Below are positions 14,906-23,406 of a DNA stretch of 64,000 bases, in pieces. The position numbers were made by a program, and so were the translations under genes. The number at the start of each line of letters is the position of its first letter. Positions within the stretch are counted from its first letter, which is position 1. The DNA lies in contig NZ_SRYB01000004.1 of NCBI RefSeq assembly GCF_004793975.1, forward strand, positions 1 to 64,000. Direction: 5' to 3'. The DNA is from Lepagella muris (lineage in GTDB: Bacteria > Bacteroidota > Bacteroidia > Bacteroidales > Muribaculaceae). The notes below the pieces were generated by a model that worked only from the letters and a program-made list of their open reading frames with translations, was not told where the DNA came from and searched no databases.

Positions 14906-17491
14906 ATGGTCAAAGATATTAAAATTGAAGATTTCGATTATAATCTCCCCGATGAAAGGATTCCGCGTCATCCGTTGCAGCAACGCGACGCATGCAAACT
15001 GATCCTTTCGCGTCCTGACGGCGGGGTGGCTCACCGCCATTTTAACGAACTACCCTCTCTTCTGCCCCCTGCGACTCTCCTTGTATGCAATGATACACGC
15101 GTGATCAATGCACGCATATCATTCTATAAGACCACCGGGTCAAGAATCGAAATATTCCTTCTCGAACCTATTGACCCCGCCGATTATGTACTCACGTTCC
15201 AATCTCGCGGAAAATGTATATGGAATTGCCTTGTCGGTAATCTGAAGAGATGGAAGGAGGGAGCTCTCTCCATTGAGATAAGAGCGGAAGGGACCACCAC
15301 CCCTGTCACGCTCTCCGCCCGCCGACTAAATCCCACTGCCGGGAATGCCCACGCCATTGAATTTACGTGGGACAATCCTGACGTGACATTCGCTTCCGTA
15401 GTGGATGCTGCCGGATTTATCCCTATCCCACCCTATCTGAAACGCGAATCGGAAGAGTGTGACAACGACGACTACCAGACCGTGTATGCCGATGCCAAAG
15501 GCTCGGTGGCTGCCCCCACTGCCGGATTGCATTTCACGCCCGAAGTGTTTGACGACCTTTATGCCCATAATATCGAGGTGGGAAAACTTACTCTCCACGT
15601 CGGAGCCGGCACTTTCCAACCGGTGAAATCGGAGAATATAGGCGACCATCCCATGCATACCGAAAGTTTCTCAGTGAACCGCGACCTTATCCGGCGACTC
15701 ATAGCCCAAAAGCAAGCTGGTGAACCTTTGGCGGCAGTAGGCACCACCTCCGTCCGCACGCTTGAATCCCTCCCCTATCTCGGCGCGGCCATCGCTCGTG
15801 GCGATGAAAGTATGCACGTAGACCAATGGGAGGCATATTCAGCGGAATCATCTTCAATCGACACAATAGAAGCCCTCACAGCAATTGACAGATGGCTTGA
15901 AAAGAATAATAAGACAATACTCACTGCCTCCACAGCCATAATGATAGCTCCGGGGTTCAGATGGCGAATGGTAGACGTAATGGTTACAAACTTCCATCAG
16001 CCGCAATCCACCCTCCTGCTTCTCGTATCCTCATTCCTTGGAGAGAGAAATGGGCTTCCTGTATGGCGCGACCTTTACGATGAGGCTCTACGCAACGATT
16101 ACCGCTTCCTATCCTACGGCGATGCCTGTCTGCTCTTTGCCCCGACAGTGGCTAAAAGGGTAAGTATTGATAATACAGTTGATAATACGGCAGAGGATAC
16201 AACCGACAATAACGCTGATAATGCGTCAGACGCGACCGACACAATCATCCTTCCCGTATCAAAGAGTATAGGGGCACGCTATCTTGCAGCCTCATACTTT
16301 GCCGGCACCCTACCCACTTGCCCGGCACTAACTGACTGCGATGACCTGCGCGTGATACAACGTGCCTTGCTCGCTCTCTTTGACATGAAAGAAACGGGAA
16401 AGATCAGCGGCGAATCAATCGACATACATGCCTCCGGCACGGCATTCCGGTTTGTGACCGCCATAGCCGCCTCCACACCCGGCACGGACTGTATCATAAC
16501 AGGCACTCCCCGACTATGCTCTCGTCCGATGGCTCCAATGCTTGACGTGCTCAGAAAAGCCGGTGCACAGATTGAATCACTCGGCGAGAACGGCACAGGA
16601 CCCTACCGCATACATGGATCCGCTCTGAAGGGTGGAGAATTTGAAATAAAAGGTGATGTCAGCTCACAGTTCATCTCCGCGCTCATGCTCTGCGCACCTA
16701 CATGGGAGAATGGTATGTCGCTACGATTCACAACTCCGCTCGTTTCCCGTCCGTATGCCGAGATGACAGCACAGGTTATGCGTCAGTTCGGCATAGAGGT
16801 CACTCTTCATGATGAGGGTGTTGAGGTAAAAGCCGGGAGGTACGTCGCACCCGCCAGGTTCAAGGTTGAGGCAGACTGGAGTGCCGCAGGGTTCTTCTAC
16901 GAGGCAGCAGCCTTATCCAATGCAAAAATCCGCATTGCCGCGCTTGTCTCCCCTTCCGAATCATTGCAGGGGGATGCAGCAACTGCCGGATTCTTTGAGA
17001 TGGCAGGGGTAGAGTCAACATTTGATGATAACGGAGCCACGCTTTCAGAGGGTGAGGAGAAGCCAGACCGTATTGAGGTGGACCTCACAGATAATCCGGA
17101 CCTCGCTCCGGCATTTGCCGTGGCGTGTGCACTTTCCGACTGCGAATTCCGGTTTGACGGTGTGCGTAATCTCCGTCTGAAGGAATGTGACCGTCTTGCA
17201 GCCATTCAAACGGAACTGCGCAAGTTGGGCTACGTCATAACCGTCACTGACGATTCCATAGAGTGGAATGGCAAACGCTGCGACACCACGCCGGAAGCAA
17301 TCGCCACATACGATGACCACCGCATAGCAATGGCTTTCGCAATGGCAGCCCTACGACTTGGGGAGATAAAGATAGCTGACCCCGATGTGGTGAACAAATC
17401 ATTCGAGGATTTCTGGAATCAGCTACCTAAGATCGGTCTCCACTGCCAACGCAACGGCAACGTAATAATACTTAAAAGAGTGCAAAAATGA
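14906..17491 (+). CDS. queA-aroA: Fused QueA-AroA: tRNA preQ1(34) S-adenosylmethionine ribosyltransferase-isomerase + 3-phosphoshikimate 1-carboxyvinyltransferase
   Basis: One uninterrupted 861-codon frame encodes two complete enzymes. Residues 1-413 are QueA, which makes epoxyqueuosine in tRNA from preQ1 and SAM (start DFDYNLPDERIPRHPL, then TAGLHFTPEVF, THLHVGAGTFQPV-like LTLHVGAGTFQPV, VGTTSVRTLESL, and end DYRFLSYGDACLLFAP). An acidic Asp/Thr/Asn linker (about 414-446) follows. Residues 447-861 are AroA (EPSP synthase of the shikimate pathway), with PVSKSIGARYLA, GTAFRF, SRPMAPML, DVSSQFISALM, KECDRLAAIQTELRKLG and YDDHRIAMAFAMAAL; the key Lys, Ser, Arg and Glu residues are present. The domains share no metabolite. 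The related genes are often adjacent in Bacteroidales, so fusion of neighbours is likely. The last four bases overlap the next start. Confidence 0.93.
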   Translation: MVKDIKIEDFDYNLPDERIPRHPLQQRDACKLILSRPDGGVAHRHFNELPSLLPPATLLVCNDTRVINARISFYKTTGSRIEIFLLEPIDPADYVLTFQSRGKCIWNCLVGNLKRWKEGALSIEIRAEGTTTPVTLSARRLNPTAGNAHAIEFTWDNPDVTFASVVDAAGFIPIPPYLKRESEECDNDDYQTVYADAKGSVAAPTAGLHFTPEVFDDLYAHNIEVGKLTLHVGAGTFQPVKSENIGDHPMHTESFSVNRDLIRRLIAQKQAGEPLAAVGTTSVRTLESLPYLGAAIARGDESMHVDQWEAYSAESSSIDTIEALTAIDRWLEKNNKTILTASTAIMIAPGFRWRMVDVMVTNFHQPQSTLLLLVSSFLGERNGLPVWRDLYDEALRNDYRFLSYGDACLLFAPTVAKRVSIDNTVDNTAEDTTDNNADNASDATDTIILPVSKSIGARYLAASYFAGTLPTCPALTDCDDLRVIQRALLALFDMKETGKISGESIDIHASGTAFRFVTAIAASTPGTDCIITGTPRLCSRPMAPMLDVLRKAGAQIESLGENGTGPYRIHGSALKGGEFEIKGDVSSQFISALMLCAPTWENGMSLRFTTPLVSRPYAEMTAQVMRQFGIEVTLHDEGVEVKAGRYVAPARFKVEADWSAAGFFYEAAALSNAKIRIAALVSPSESLQGDAATAGFFEMAGVESTFDDNGATLSEGEEKPDRIEVDLTDNPDLAPAFAVACALSDCEFRFDGVRNLRLKECDRLAAIQTELRKLGYVITVTDDSIEWNGKRCDTTPEAIATYDDHRIAMAFAMAALRLGEIKIADPDVVNKSFEDFWNQLPKIGLHCQRNGNVIILKRVQK

Positions 17492-17994
17492 TTGGAGCAT
17501 TGATAATATTGGCGGCAATGGTAGTCATCGGTATCATTCTTTACGTGACAGACCGACTATATTACCGCAAGAAACATCCGGAAGTGGTTGGAACAGCCTC
17601 TCCGGAAACCGACACGACAACGAAAAAGGAGCCTCAGCCACAGCCTGCCGAGGAAGAAGTGAAGGCAGACACCAAGCCGACATCCGTTCCTACCGCTAAT
17701 CCGATGGATGAACCGGAAGTGTGCTGCGGTGCGCATACCGTATGTGAGAAGACGAATCTCTCCCCCCTCACGGGTGAGATTGTATATTACGATGACGAGG
17801 AACTTGACCGTTATCGCGGAAGGGCTGCCGATGAGTACACACAGGAGGAGATAGAGGAATTTCGCGATGTGCTCATGACGTTGTTGCCACAAGACGTGGC
17901 GGGATGGTCACGGAGCATACAGGTAAGGGAGATCAACCTTCCGACTGAGATACGCGAGGAGCTTATCATGATAGTCTCCGACCTGCGACGCTAA
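17488..17994 (+). CDS. Conserved membrane-anchored protein of unknown function, downstream of queA-aroA
   Basis: This 168-residue protein has one N-terminal membrane helix (MIGALIILAAMVVIGIILYV), a disordered Thr/Pro/Glu-rich stretch (about residues 40-75) and a compact C-terminal domain. The domain carries the cysteine motif EVCCGAHTVCEK, the acidic block YYDDEELDRYRGR and the end REELIMIVSDLRR. The three cysteines could bind a metal or form disulfides. Homologues near queA/aroA are seen in Bacteroidales, but I do not recognise a function. It overlaps the fusion gene by ATGA, so it is translationally coupled. Confidence 0.7.
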   Translation: MIGALIILAAMVVIGIILYVTDRLYYRKKHPEVVGTASPETDTTTKKEPQPQPAEEEVKADTKPTSVPTANPMDEPEVCCGAHTVCEKTNLSPLTGEIVYYDDEELDRYRGRAADEYTQEEIEEFRDVLMTLLPQDVAGWSRSIQVREINLPTEIREELIMIVSDLRR

Positions 17995-18024
17995 ATGCCC
18001 CCACATCACATACGATATCTGATA

Positions 18025-18063
18025 AAATCCCGGTTGCCCATCACACATCGGCAATCGGGATTT
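18025..18063. terminator. Bidirectional terminator between convergent genes
   Basis: A 14-bp stem with one wobble pair (18025-18038 with 18050-18063, start AAATCCCGGTTGCC) has an 11-base loop and A/T-rich flanks on both sides. It serves the gene ending at 17994 (+) and the lipoprotein gene ending at 18077 (-). Confidence 0.8.
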
Positions 18064-18076
18064 CTTTTCACGAGAC

Positions 18077-19927
18077 TCAATTCACGTAAAATACGTTGTA
18101 CTCCACACCGTCTATCATCTCGGTAGTGACGTCATCAATTTCAAAAGATCCTTCAGGACTTACCGACATCACCATCTCTCTATCCCCATTCTCTATTTTA
18201 TATGATATTTTAGTAAGATCTCCCCTTGTTAACTTAAAATCCATGTGCCAATATCTTCTTCTCTCATCATAAACCACCTCCCCATTCTCCACATCGTCTC
18301 CTAATACAACTCTAAATTGCTCACCTAAATCATACCAATAGATTCTATACCTACAATTGGGATCAAATGTATCAATAAAAGGATATTTCAAATAAACTAT
18401 AGAAACAGAGTTAAGCCAACAATATGTTCTGGTTATGGTTTTACCCTTCTCCTTCTCTTCCACATTCTCCAACTTTATGACATCCTCACATAATTGATGC
18501 TTATAATCATCTATAAATCTTCTACTACCTTCATTATTTGTACCCAAATTATGAAGAGCAATCGCATACCATAAATTATGATATTTCTCTCTTCTTTCCA
18601 TTACCTCACCTTCTAACGAGATATCAAAATACCTACAATATATTTTTAATCCCTCCTTCAATGGATAATCAAAATCCATTTGACTCGTATTACCTTTCGT
18701 AGGCTTAACTAACGATTCTTCTTGCGAAAAAGCGTATGTAAAAAGCGTGGCAGTATTGTTGTAGAATCTTCCATTATATGTACCATACCATATCACCCGC
18801 AGTGTGGATTGTATCTCTATCTCCGGTTCCACTGCCACATCCCCTTTCACTACAAAGCGATATATATGATTGCCTTTCAATCTTTTCCATACATCTTCTG
18901 TTGACTCTGTCGGAAGACCCGTCTCATCATGATGCGCAATGTATATATCTTTCGTCACACCTGAATCTCCACCCTCTCCGTCACACATCGTCAGCGTGAT
19001 TCTCCTTCTCTCATCATCAACACTTTCTCCAAGTATCATCTCCGGCACGTAAAGATAATAGCATGTCCTATCCACCTCATCCACCGTAATCACCGACTTA
19101 TTGAAACATAGAGAATGTCTTGATTCCTCATCCTCCGGCTTTACATCTTTCCCCTCTTCCGAGAAATTACCGGATGGCATAACCGATCCCGAACCAAGAT
19201 AACATGCAAGCGATGCAGAAAGGATACCGGAATCCGTATTGTCTATAATCTCTATCTTCGCCATGCGTCGTTCAAGTCCTATCTGCAACTCATCCGACAC
19301 TCCCGCATCCAGCAGATTAAAGACCCTCTCCCCATACATCGGCAATGGGTAATAATCCGTAATGCCCTCTTTATCTGCCGACGCCAATTTCTCCGGACTG
19401 AACTCAAAACACATCTCAGACAGACCCTTAATATCGGTTATCGCTCCGAACGATACCCCATCAGGAAGAAATCTACTCCAGTTTGCCAAGGCAACAACCC
19501 TTACCACTCCATCCTTATAGGATGCGGCATCAAATTCAGCTGAAATATCACGAATAGTCCCGTCGGCAGAATCATCAGCATCAGGTTCCAATAATAGGCC
19601 TGTATCATGACTGTTGTCATATATAATATCAATCAGAACGCCATCCTTATCAAATGCACCCACCCAAAGATCGTCAGCCGATATATGATTCTCATCCGCC
19701 GATCCGCCACGTCTGCCGTATTCCTTACCCGTCGAGCCCCTCGTAGGCATATCACAAGCAGACAGACACAGACGCATGCCTCTGACGGAATGTGGACCAT
19801 CAGTCAGATTACCCTCCGACTCGCAGCCAGAAGCAATGACTGCCAACATGACGACAATCACAACCGGCAATATCCCGGATAAAATATAATCATAATGAGA
19901 AAAGTTTCTATAATGGGGTATATTCAT
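18077..19927 (-). CDS. FimB/Mfa2-like cell-surface lipoprotein
   Basis: This 616-residue protein has an N-terminal hydrophobic segment and a lipobox-like site (VIASGC, about Cys34), so it is probably an exported lipoprotein. After the leader it has the pattern of the Bacteroidales fimbrillin-associated family: DDLWVGAFDKDGVLIDIIY, YKDGVVRVVALANW, MAKIEIID followed by a short strand region, CYYLYVPEMILG, and NHIYRFVVKGD. These match FimB/Mfa2-like minor subunits or anchors. The last 240 residues (from about residue 375) are unusual and not recognised. Codon use is more AT-rich than in neighbours, suggesting horizontal acquisition. No other fimbrial gene lies beside it, and assignment to the family is moderate. 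Confidence 0.62.
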   Translation of the reverse strand: MNIPHYRNFSHYDYILSGILPVVIVVMLAVIASGCESEGNLTDGPHSVRGMRLCLSACDMPTRGSTGKEYGRRGGSADENHISADDLWVGAFDKDGVLIDIIYDNSHDTGLLLEPDADDSADGTIRDISAEFDAASYKDGVVRVVALANWSRFLPDGVSFGAITDIKGLSEMCFEFSPEKLASADKEGITDYYPLPMYGERVFNLLDAGVSDELQIGLERRMAKIEIIDNTDSGILSASLACYLGSGSVMPSGNFSEEGKDVKPEDEESRHSLCFNKSVITVDEVDRTCYYLYVPEMILGESVDDERRRITLTMCDGEGGDSGVTKDIYIAHHDETGLPTESTEDVWKRLKGNHIYRFVVKGDVAVEPEIEIQSTLRVIWYGTYNGRFYNNTATLFTYAFSQEESLVKPTKGNTSQMDFDYPLKEGLKIYCRYFDISLEGEVMERREKYHNLWYAIALHNLGTNNEGSRRFIDDYKHQLCEDVIKLENVEEKEKGKTITRTYCWLNSVSIVYLKYPFIDTFDPNCRYRIYWYDLGEQFRVVLGDDVENGEVVYDERRRYWHMDFKLTRGDLTKISYKIENGDREMVMSVSPEGSFEIDDVTTEMIDGVEYNVFYVN

Positions 19928-20122
19928 CAGGTAAACAGATAAAAGTTAGGGAACGGGAATGATTATGCCCTATAATACGGCATGAATCGATTCAATGACA
20001 AAAGTAATCATTAATATGGAATTATATGATGATTCATCTGAAAAAAATATGCCTATCTCCCATTGATTTGAAACTATTAGCCTAAAAACGCTACTAAAGT
20101 ATTAAAATCTATAAAATCCGAC

Positions 20123-20626
20123 ATGAGCCAACACCCGACATCCCACACTCTTTCAGAAAGGGAATTTCTCGACATCATAGATAACAACAGCAGCGTCATC
20201 ACCCGTATATGCTATTATTATGCACAGGATACGGATGATTTCAACGACCTGCGGCAAGACGTGATTGCCAATATATGGGCATACCGCGACTCTTTCCGAG
20301 GGGATTCCGCCATCTCAACATGGATCTACCGCCTGACGCTCAACACGTGCATCTCCGCCCTGCGCAAGAGGAAACAGAAGGGGGTCAGCGTAAGTCTTGA
20401 GACACTCACCGACCTACATTCCGACACGTCAGACACCGCCGGAATGCACCGTGAACTATACCGCATGATCTCCCGTCTCTCTCCGGCAGACAAGGCGATA
20501 ATCCTGCTATGGCTCGATGATCTCTCATACGACAATATCTCCGATATAATCGGTATAGGACGCAACACGGTCGCAACCAGACTGAGACGCATAAAGGAGA
20601 AACTTGCTAAAATGGCTGAGGCATGA
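20123..20626 (+). CDS. ECF-type RNA polymerase sigma factor
   Basis: This 167-residue protein has a sigma-70 region 2 (residues about 20-90: DDFNDLRQDVIANIW, DSAISTWIYRLTLNTC) and a C-terminal region 4 helix-turn-helix (about 110-165: LSPADKAIILLWLDDLSYDNISDIIGIGRNTV). The short linker marks an extracytoplasmic-function sigma factor. The next gene encodes a membrane protein and probably belongs to the same unit, 85 bases downstream. It is not a canonical FecR-type anti-sigma factor, so this is not a standard SusC-linked regulatory pair. Its regulon is unknown; the divergent FimB-like lipoprotein gene is a candidate target by position. Confidence 0.9.
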   Translation: MSQHPTSHTLSEREFLDIIDNNSSVITRICYYYAQDTDDFNDLRQDVIANIWAYRDSFRGDSAISTWIYRLTLNTCISALRKRKQKGVSVSLETLTDLHSDTSDTAGMHRELYRMISRLSPADKAIILLWLDDLSYDNISDIIGIGRNTVATRLRRIKEKLAKMAEA

Positions 20627-20711
20627 CTCCTTGTCTTAATATACGACAGGCTTATACCTATCCGTCTAAAAAATCCAATGAATAATACTTACCCAAAAGA
20701 ATAACTGAATT

Positions 20712-21320
20712 ATGGAAAATTTATCGAATATCACCGACATTGATCGCATGAAAGAGATGTGGTCGGATATGAACACCCGTCTTACAAAACTGGAGAAAGA
20801 TTTATCGGAACAGTCGCGCAAGGTAAGTTCCAATAAGGTGCATACCGCCAAAGAGGATCTTATCAGAAAATACCGTCGCTTCATCGTCATAGCCGGTATT
20901 ACGGGGATATTCTTCCCTCTTCTTCTTTGCTTCGGAGGAGTAGCCTACTATCCACAAATCCCTTGGCGATACGCATCAGCCGCCATGTTCTTTATCTTCT
21001 TCATGGTAGCCGCCGGCATGGATGCCTATCTTTACATGGCGGTGCGCGACATAAACCTCGCCACGATGAGCGTGCTGGAAGTGGCATCGCGCGGGCGCTC
21101 GCTGAAACGTCATCACCACATCTTCCAGATCATCCTCATCCCGTTTGCCATCGTCACGCTGGTGGTGTTTGCCATACCGATTGCAAGCGACACCGGACTT
21201 ATCATCGGTATGGTGATAGGTGGTATCGTAGGTGGTTTGATAGGACTTTCGCAGTATCTTAAGATAATGCGCGACTATCGCGAGATCATATCCCAAGAAG
21301 AGATCAAAGATGAGGAATGA
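20712..21320 (+). CDS. Membrane protein downstream of the ECF sigma factor (possible regulator of it)
   Basis: This 202-residue protein has a soluble N-terminus with a coiled-coil stretch (MKEMWSDMNTRLTKLEKDL) and then four hydrophobic segments (about residues 58-78, 88-108, 138-158 and 160-180). The second pair is glycine-rich (GLIIGMVIGGIVGGLIG). The cytoplasmic coiled coil before a membrane domain resembles the layout of anti-sigma proteins in some ECF pairs, but I see no zinc-binding anti-sigma motif and no named family. Its position 85 bases after the sigma gene supports a functional link. This is inference. Confidence 0.55.
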   Translation: MENLSNITDIDRMKEMWSDMNTRLTKLEKDLSEQSRKVSSNKVHTAKEDLIRKYRRFIVIAGITGIFFPLLLCFGGVAYYPQIPWRYASAAMFFIFFMVAAGMDAYLYMAVRDINLATMSVLEVASRGRSLKRHHHIFQIILIPFAIVTLVVFAIPIASDTGLIIGMVIGGIVGGLIGLSQYLKIMRDYREIISQEEIKDEE

Positions 21321-21448
21321 TCAAAGAAATCATGCCAAGACCTGAAAAATATGGAGAAAAACCCGAAAAATAACGCATATTCCATATAATCTTTCAAAAT
21401 ATTCTATCTTATTGGGGCATAATCATTCTCTATTTACAGATTTTTAAT

Positions 21449-21456
21449 TAATTTTG
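21449..21456 (+). promoter_or_regulatory. -7 element of the HU gene
   Basis: TAATTTTG lies 31 bases before the HU start codon and fits TAnnTTTG, giving a leader of roughly 28 bases. Confidence 0.5.
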
Positions 21457-21487
21457 CACTCCGAAAACCAAAACATGTAACTGAGAA

Positions 21488-21775
21488 ATGACAAAAGCAG
21501 AAATAACCAACGAGATTTCGAGAGCAACCGGTATCGACAAGGAAAATGTGCTCCAGGTGGTTGAAAAATTTATGGAAGTTGTTAAGGACAGCCTCGGAAA
21601 AGGTGAGAACGTCTATCTCCGTGGTTTCGGCAGCTTCATAGTGAAAGAAAGAGCAGAGAAGACCGGCCGCAACATTTCAAAGAACACTGCGGTTATCATC
21701 CCCGCTCACAAGATTCCCTCTTTCAAGCCATGCAACACTTTCAAAGAGATGGTGGCTGAAAGAACTTCAAAATAA
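21488..21775 (+). CDS. HU/IHF-family DNA-binding protein
   Basis: This 95-residue nucleoid protein has the full HU fold: helices MTKAEITNEISRATGIDKENVLQVVEKFMEVV, the beta region ENVYLRGFGSFIVKERA, the DNA-inserting arm KTGRNISKNTAVIIPAHKIPSFKP and the C-terminal helix. The minor-groove arm tip reads IPAHKIPSF, as in typical HU proteins. It bends DNA non-specifically and supports replication and transcription. The stop codon shares one base with the next start (TAATG), coupling it to a TSCPD-domain gene, which is unusual for a nucleoid protein. Confidence 0.93.
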   Translation: MTKAEITNEISRATGIDKENVLQVVEKFMEVVKDSLGKGENVYLRGFGSFIVKERAEKTGRNISKNTAVIIPAHKIPSFKPCNTFKEMVAERTSK

Positions 21776-22032
21776 TGGCGACCACTTTGCAATACTGTCC
21801 CCAAGGCACATGCTCCCGCCTTATTGAAATCAAGGTTGAAAATGGCATCGTGGAGGAGGTGAACTTCACCGGCGGATGTCATGGAAATCTTCAAGGCATT
21901 GGAGCATTGGTGAAAGGGATGAAAGCGGAAGACGTCATCAAGCGTCTTGAAGGAATAAGGTGTGGCAATAAGCCGACTTCCTGTCCTGACCAGCTTTCAA
22001 AAGCATTAAAGCAGATAAACGCCATGAATTGA
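21775..22032 (+). CDS. TSCPD domain-containing protein (TIGR03905 family)
   Basis: This 85-residue protein consists of a TSCPD domain. The cysteines occur as YCPQGTCSRLI, FTGGCHGNLQGI, IRCGNKPTSCPDQL. The name-giving TSCPD motif is close to the C-terminus. The same domain sits at the C-terminus of some ribonucleotide reductases, where it is thought to bind metal or an iron-sulfur centre. The stand-alone form has no established role. Its start overlaps the HU stop by one base, so expression is coupled. Confidence 0.88.
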   Translation: MATTLQYCPQGTCSRLIEIKVENGIVEEVNFTGGCHGNLQGIGALVKGMKAEDVIKRLEGIRCGNKPTSCPDQLSKALKQINAMN

Positions 22033-22076
22033 ACATATCGAAGGGAATTTCGATGAGTTTTTTTCACTACAATGTA

Positions 22077-22119
22077 AAAAGGAAGATTCCGTAATGCTCG
22101 CATTCGGAATTTTCCTTTT
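22077..22119 (+). terminator. Terminator of the HU-TSCPD unit
   Basis: A 15-bp stem with one wobble (22077-22091 with 22105-22119, start AAAAGGAAGATTCCG) is followed by a T-run from 22116. It is 44 bases after the stop codon, and the third 9-bp repeat array follows directly. Confidence 0.85.
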
Positions 22120-22122
22120 TTT

Positions 22123-22200
22123 CTTAGAAGTCTTAGCAGTCCAAGCTGTCCTAAGACTACTAAGACTACTAAGACTTCTTGGACTACTTGGACTACTTAA
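22123..22200. repeat. Third 9-bp repeat array (CTTGGACTA/CTAAGACTA)
   Basis: Three reverse-oriented units (TTAGAAGTC, TTAGCAGTC, CAAGCTGTC) are followed by about five forward units (CTAAGACTA, CTTGGACTA). As in the array at 14474, the two orientations make a potential long hairpin. The array directly follows a terminator and precedes the DUF4861 gene by about 25 bases. Confidence 0.75.
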
Positions 22201-22224
22201 AAATAACCATTCTATAATTATCCC

Positions 22225-23391
22225 ATGAAACAGATTTCAAAACTAATGGCTTTCGCTTCCCTGGCATTGGTGTCATGCCAAAGCAATGGAGTGAAAGTGA
22301 CAGTCAGCAATAATTCTGATTCCGACTGCAACAGTGCCATCGTGGAACTGTGGGCAGATTCCGTATTGTCACGTCTCGGAAGTAAGTATTGCTACGTGAC
22401 AGATTCTAATGGCAATGAAGTGGCATCCCAACATACCCATGACGGGAAAATAATATTCCGCACCTCTATCGGCAAGGGTAGTTCGGAAGAGTATCAGCTT
22501 CTCCCTTCCGACACACTCCACACATATCCTCAACTGACAGCCGGACGGCTTTATCCTGAACGTGCCGACGACATGGCATGGGAAAATGAGATGAACGGCT
22601 ATCGTGTGTACGGACCGGCTACCCAGGCAAAGGGTGAGCGAGGTTTCGGCTACGACCTGTTTTTCAAGCATAAGACCGATGACCTCATTCTTGAAAAATT
22701 ATATGGTCCGGAGACAGATCCCGCCACATGGCAGAAAGTGGATTCCCTACAGAAAATTGACCCCGAATTGGCTAATAAATTCAGAGATTCCATCTCTTAT
22801 CATATTGACCACGGCTTGGGGATGGATTGCTATGCTGTCGGTCCGACACTGGGAGCCGGTGTTGCGGCAATATTAAGAAACGACACTATATTCTATCCGT
22901 GGTGCTATGAGAAAGCGGAGGTGCTCGACAATGGTCCGCTCCGTTTCACCGCCCGTCTTGACTTCGCACCGGTGAGGATTGCCGGTGACACTGCCGTGGT
23001 TGAACATCGTCTCATCTCTCTTGACGCAGGCAGCTATCTGAACAATACGGAAGTGTGGTATGACGGTCTCAGTGGCAATGCCGACGTTGTTGTAGGTTTC
23101 CCGCTGAGGGATGATTCCCCGTCCTTCATATCGGAAGGGATCATAGCATATTCCGATCCCACACAGGGACCTGACAACGGACGCGCACAACTCGGCATCA
23201 TCATCGACAATGATTTCACCGCAAAATCCGACAAGAATCGCCACGTGCTCGGCATAGTCAACATCTCCCCCTCCGACACCCTCTCCTACCGCTGGGGTTT
23301 CTCCTGGGACCGCGAGGATATAAAGGATATGGAGAGCTGGATCCAATATCTTAAAGGACAGAAACGACAGAATCTGGAAGTGGAATATTGA
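22225..23391 (+). CDS. DUF4861 family lipoprotein
   Basis: This 388-residue protein has a signal with a lipobox (ASLALVSC, Cys19) and one large beta-sandwich-like domain matching the DUF4861 pattern. Recognisable segments are LLPSDTLHTYPQLTAGRLYPERADDMAWEND-like text around residues 92-120, YRVYGPATQAKGERGFGYDLF, the SYHIDHGLGMDCYAVGPTLGAG region, and SYRWGFSWDREDIK near the end. DUF4861 proteins often occur with polysaccharide lyases or hydrolases, but here no carbohydrate genes adjoin it. It has no close promoter match, and its substrate is unknown. It is convergent with the His-rich protein gene. Confidence 0.72.
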   Translation: MKQISKLMAFASLALVSCQSNGVKVTVSNNSDSDCNSAIVELWADSVLSRLGSKYCYVTDSNGNEVASQHTHDGKIIFRTSIGKGSSEEYQLLPSDTLHTYPQLTAGRLYPERADDMAWENEMNGYRVYGPATQAKGERGFGYDLFFKHKTDDLILEKLYGPETDPATWQKVDSLQKIDPELANKFRDSISYHIDHGLGMDCYAVGPTLGAGVAAILRNDTIFYPWCYEKAEVLDNGPLRFTARLDFAPVRIAGDTAVVEHRLISLDAGSYLNNTEVWYDGLSGNADVVVGFPLRDDSPSFISEGIIAYSDPTQGPDNGRAQLGIIIDNDFTAKSDKNRHVLGIVNISPSDTLSYRWGFSWDREDIKDMESWIQYLKGQKRQNLEVEY

Positions 23392-23406
23392 TTCTGATTT
23401 TGATTC

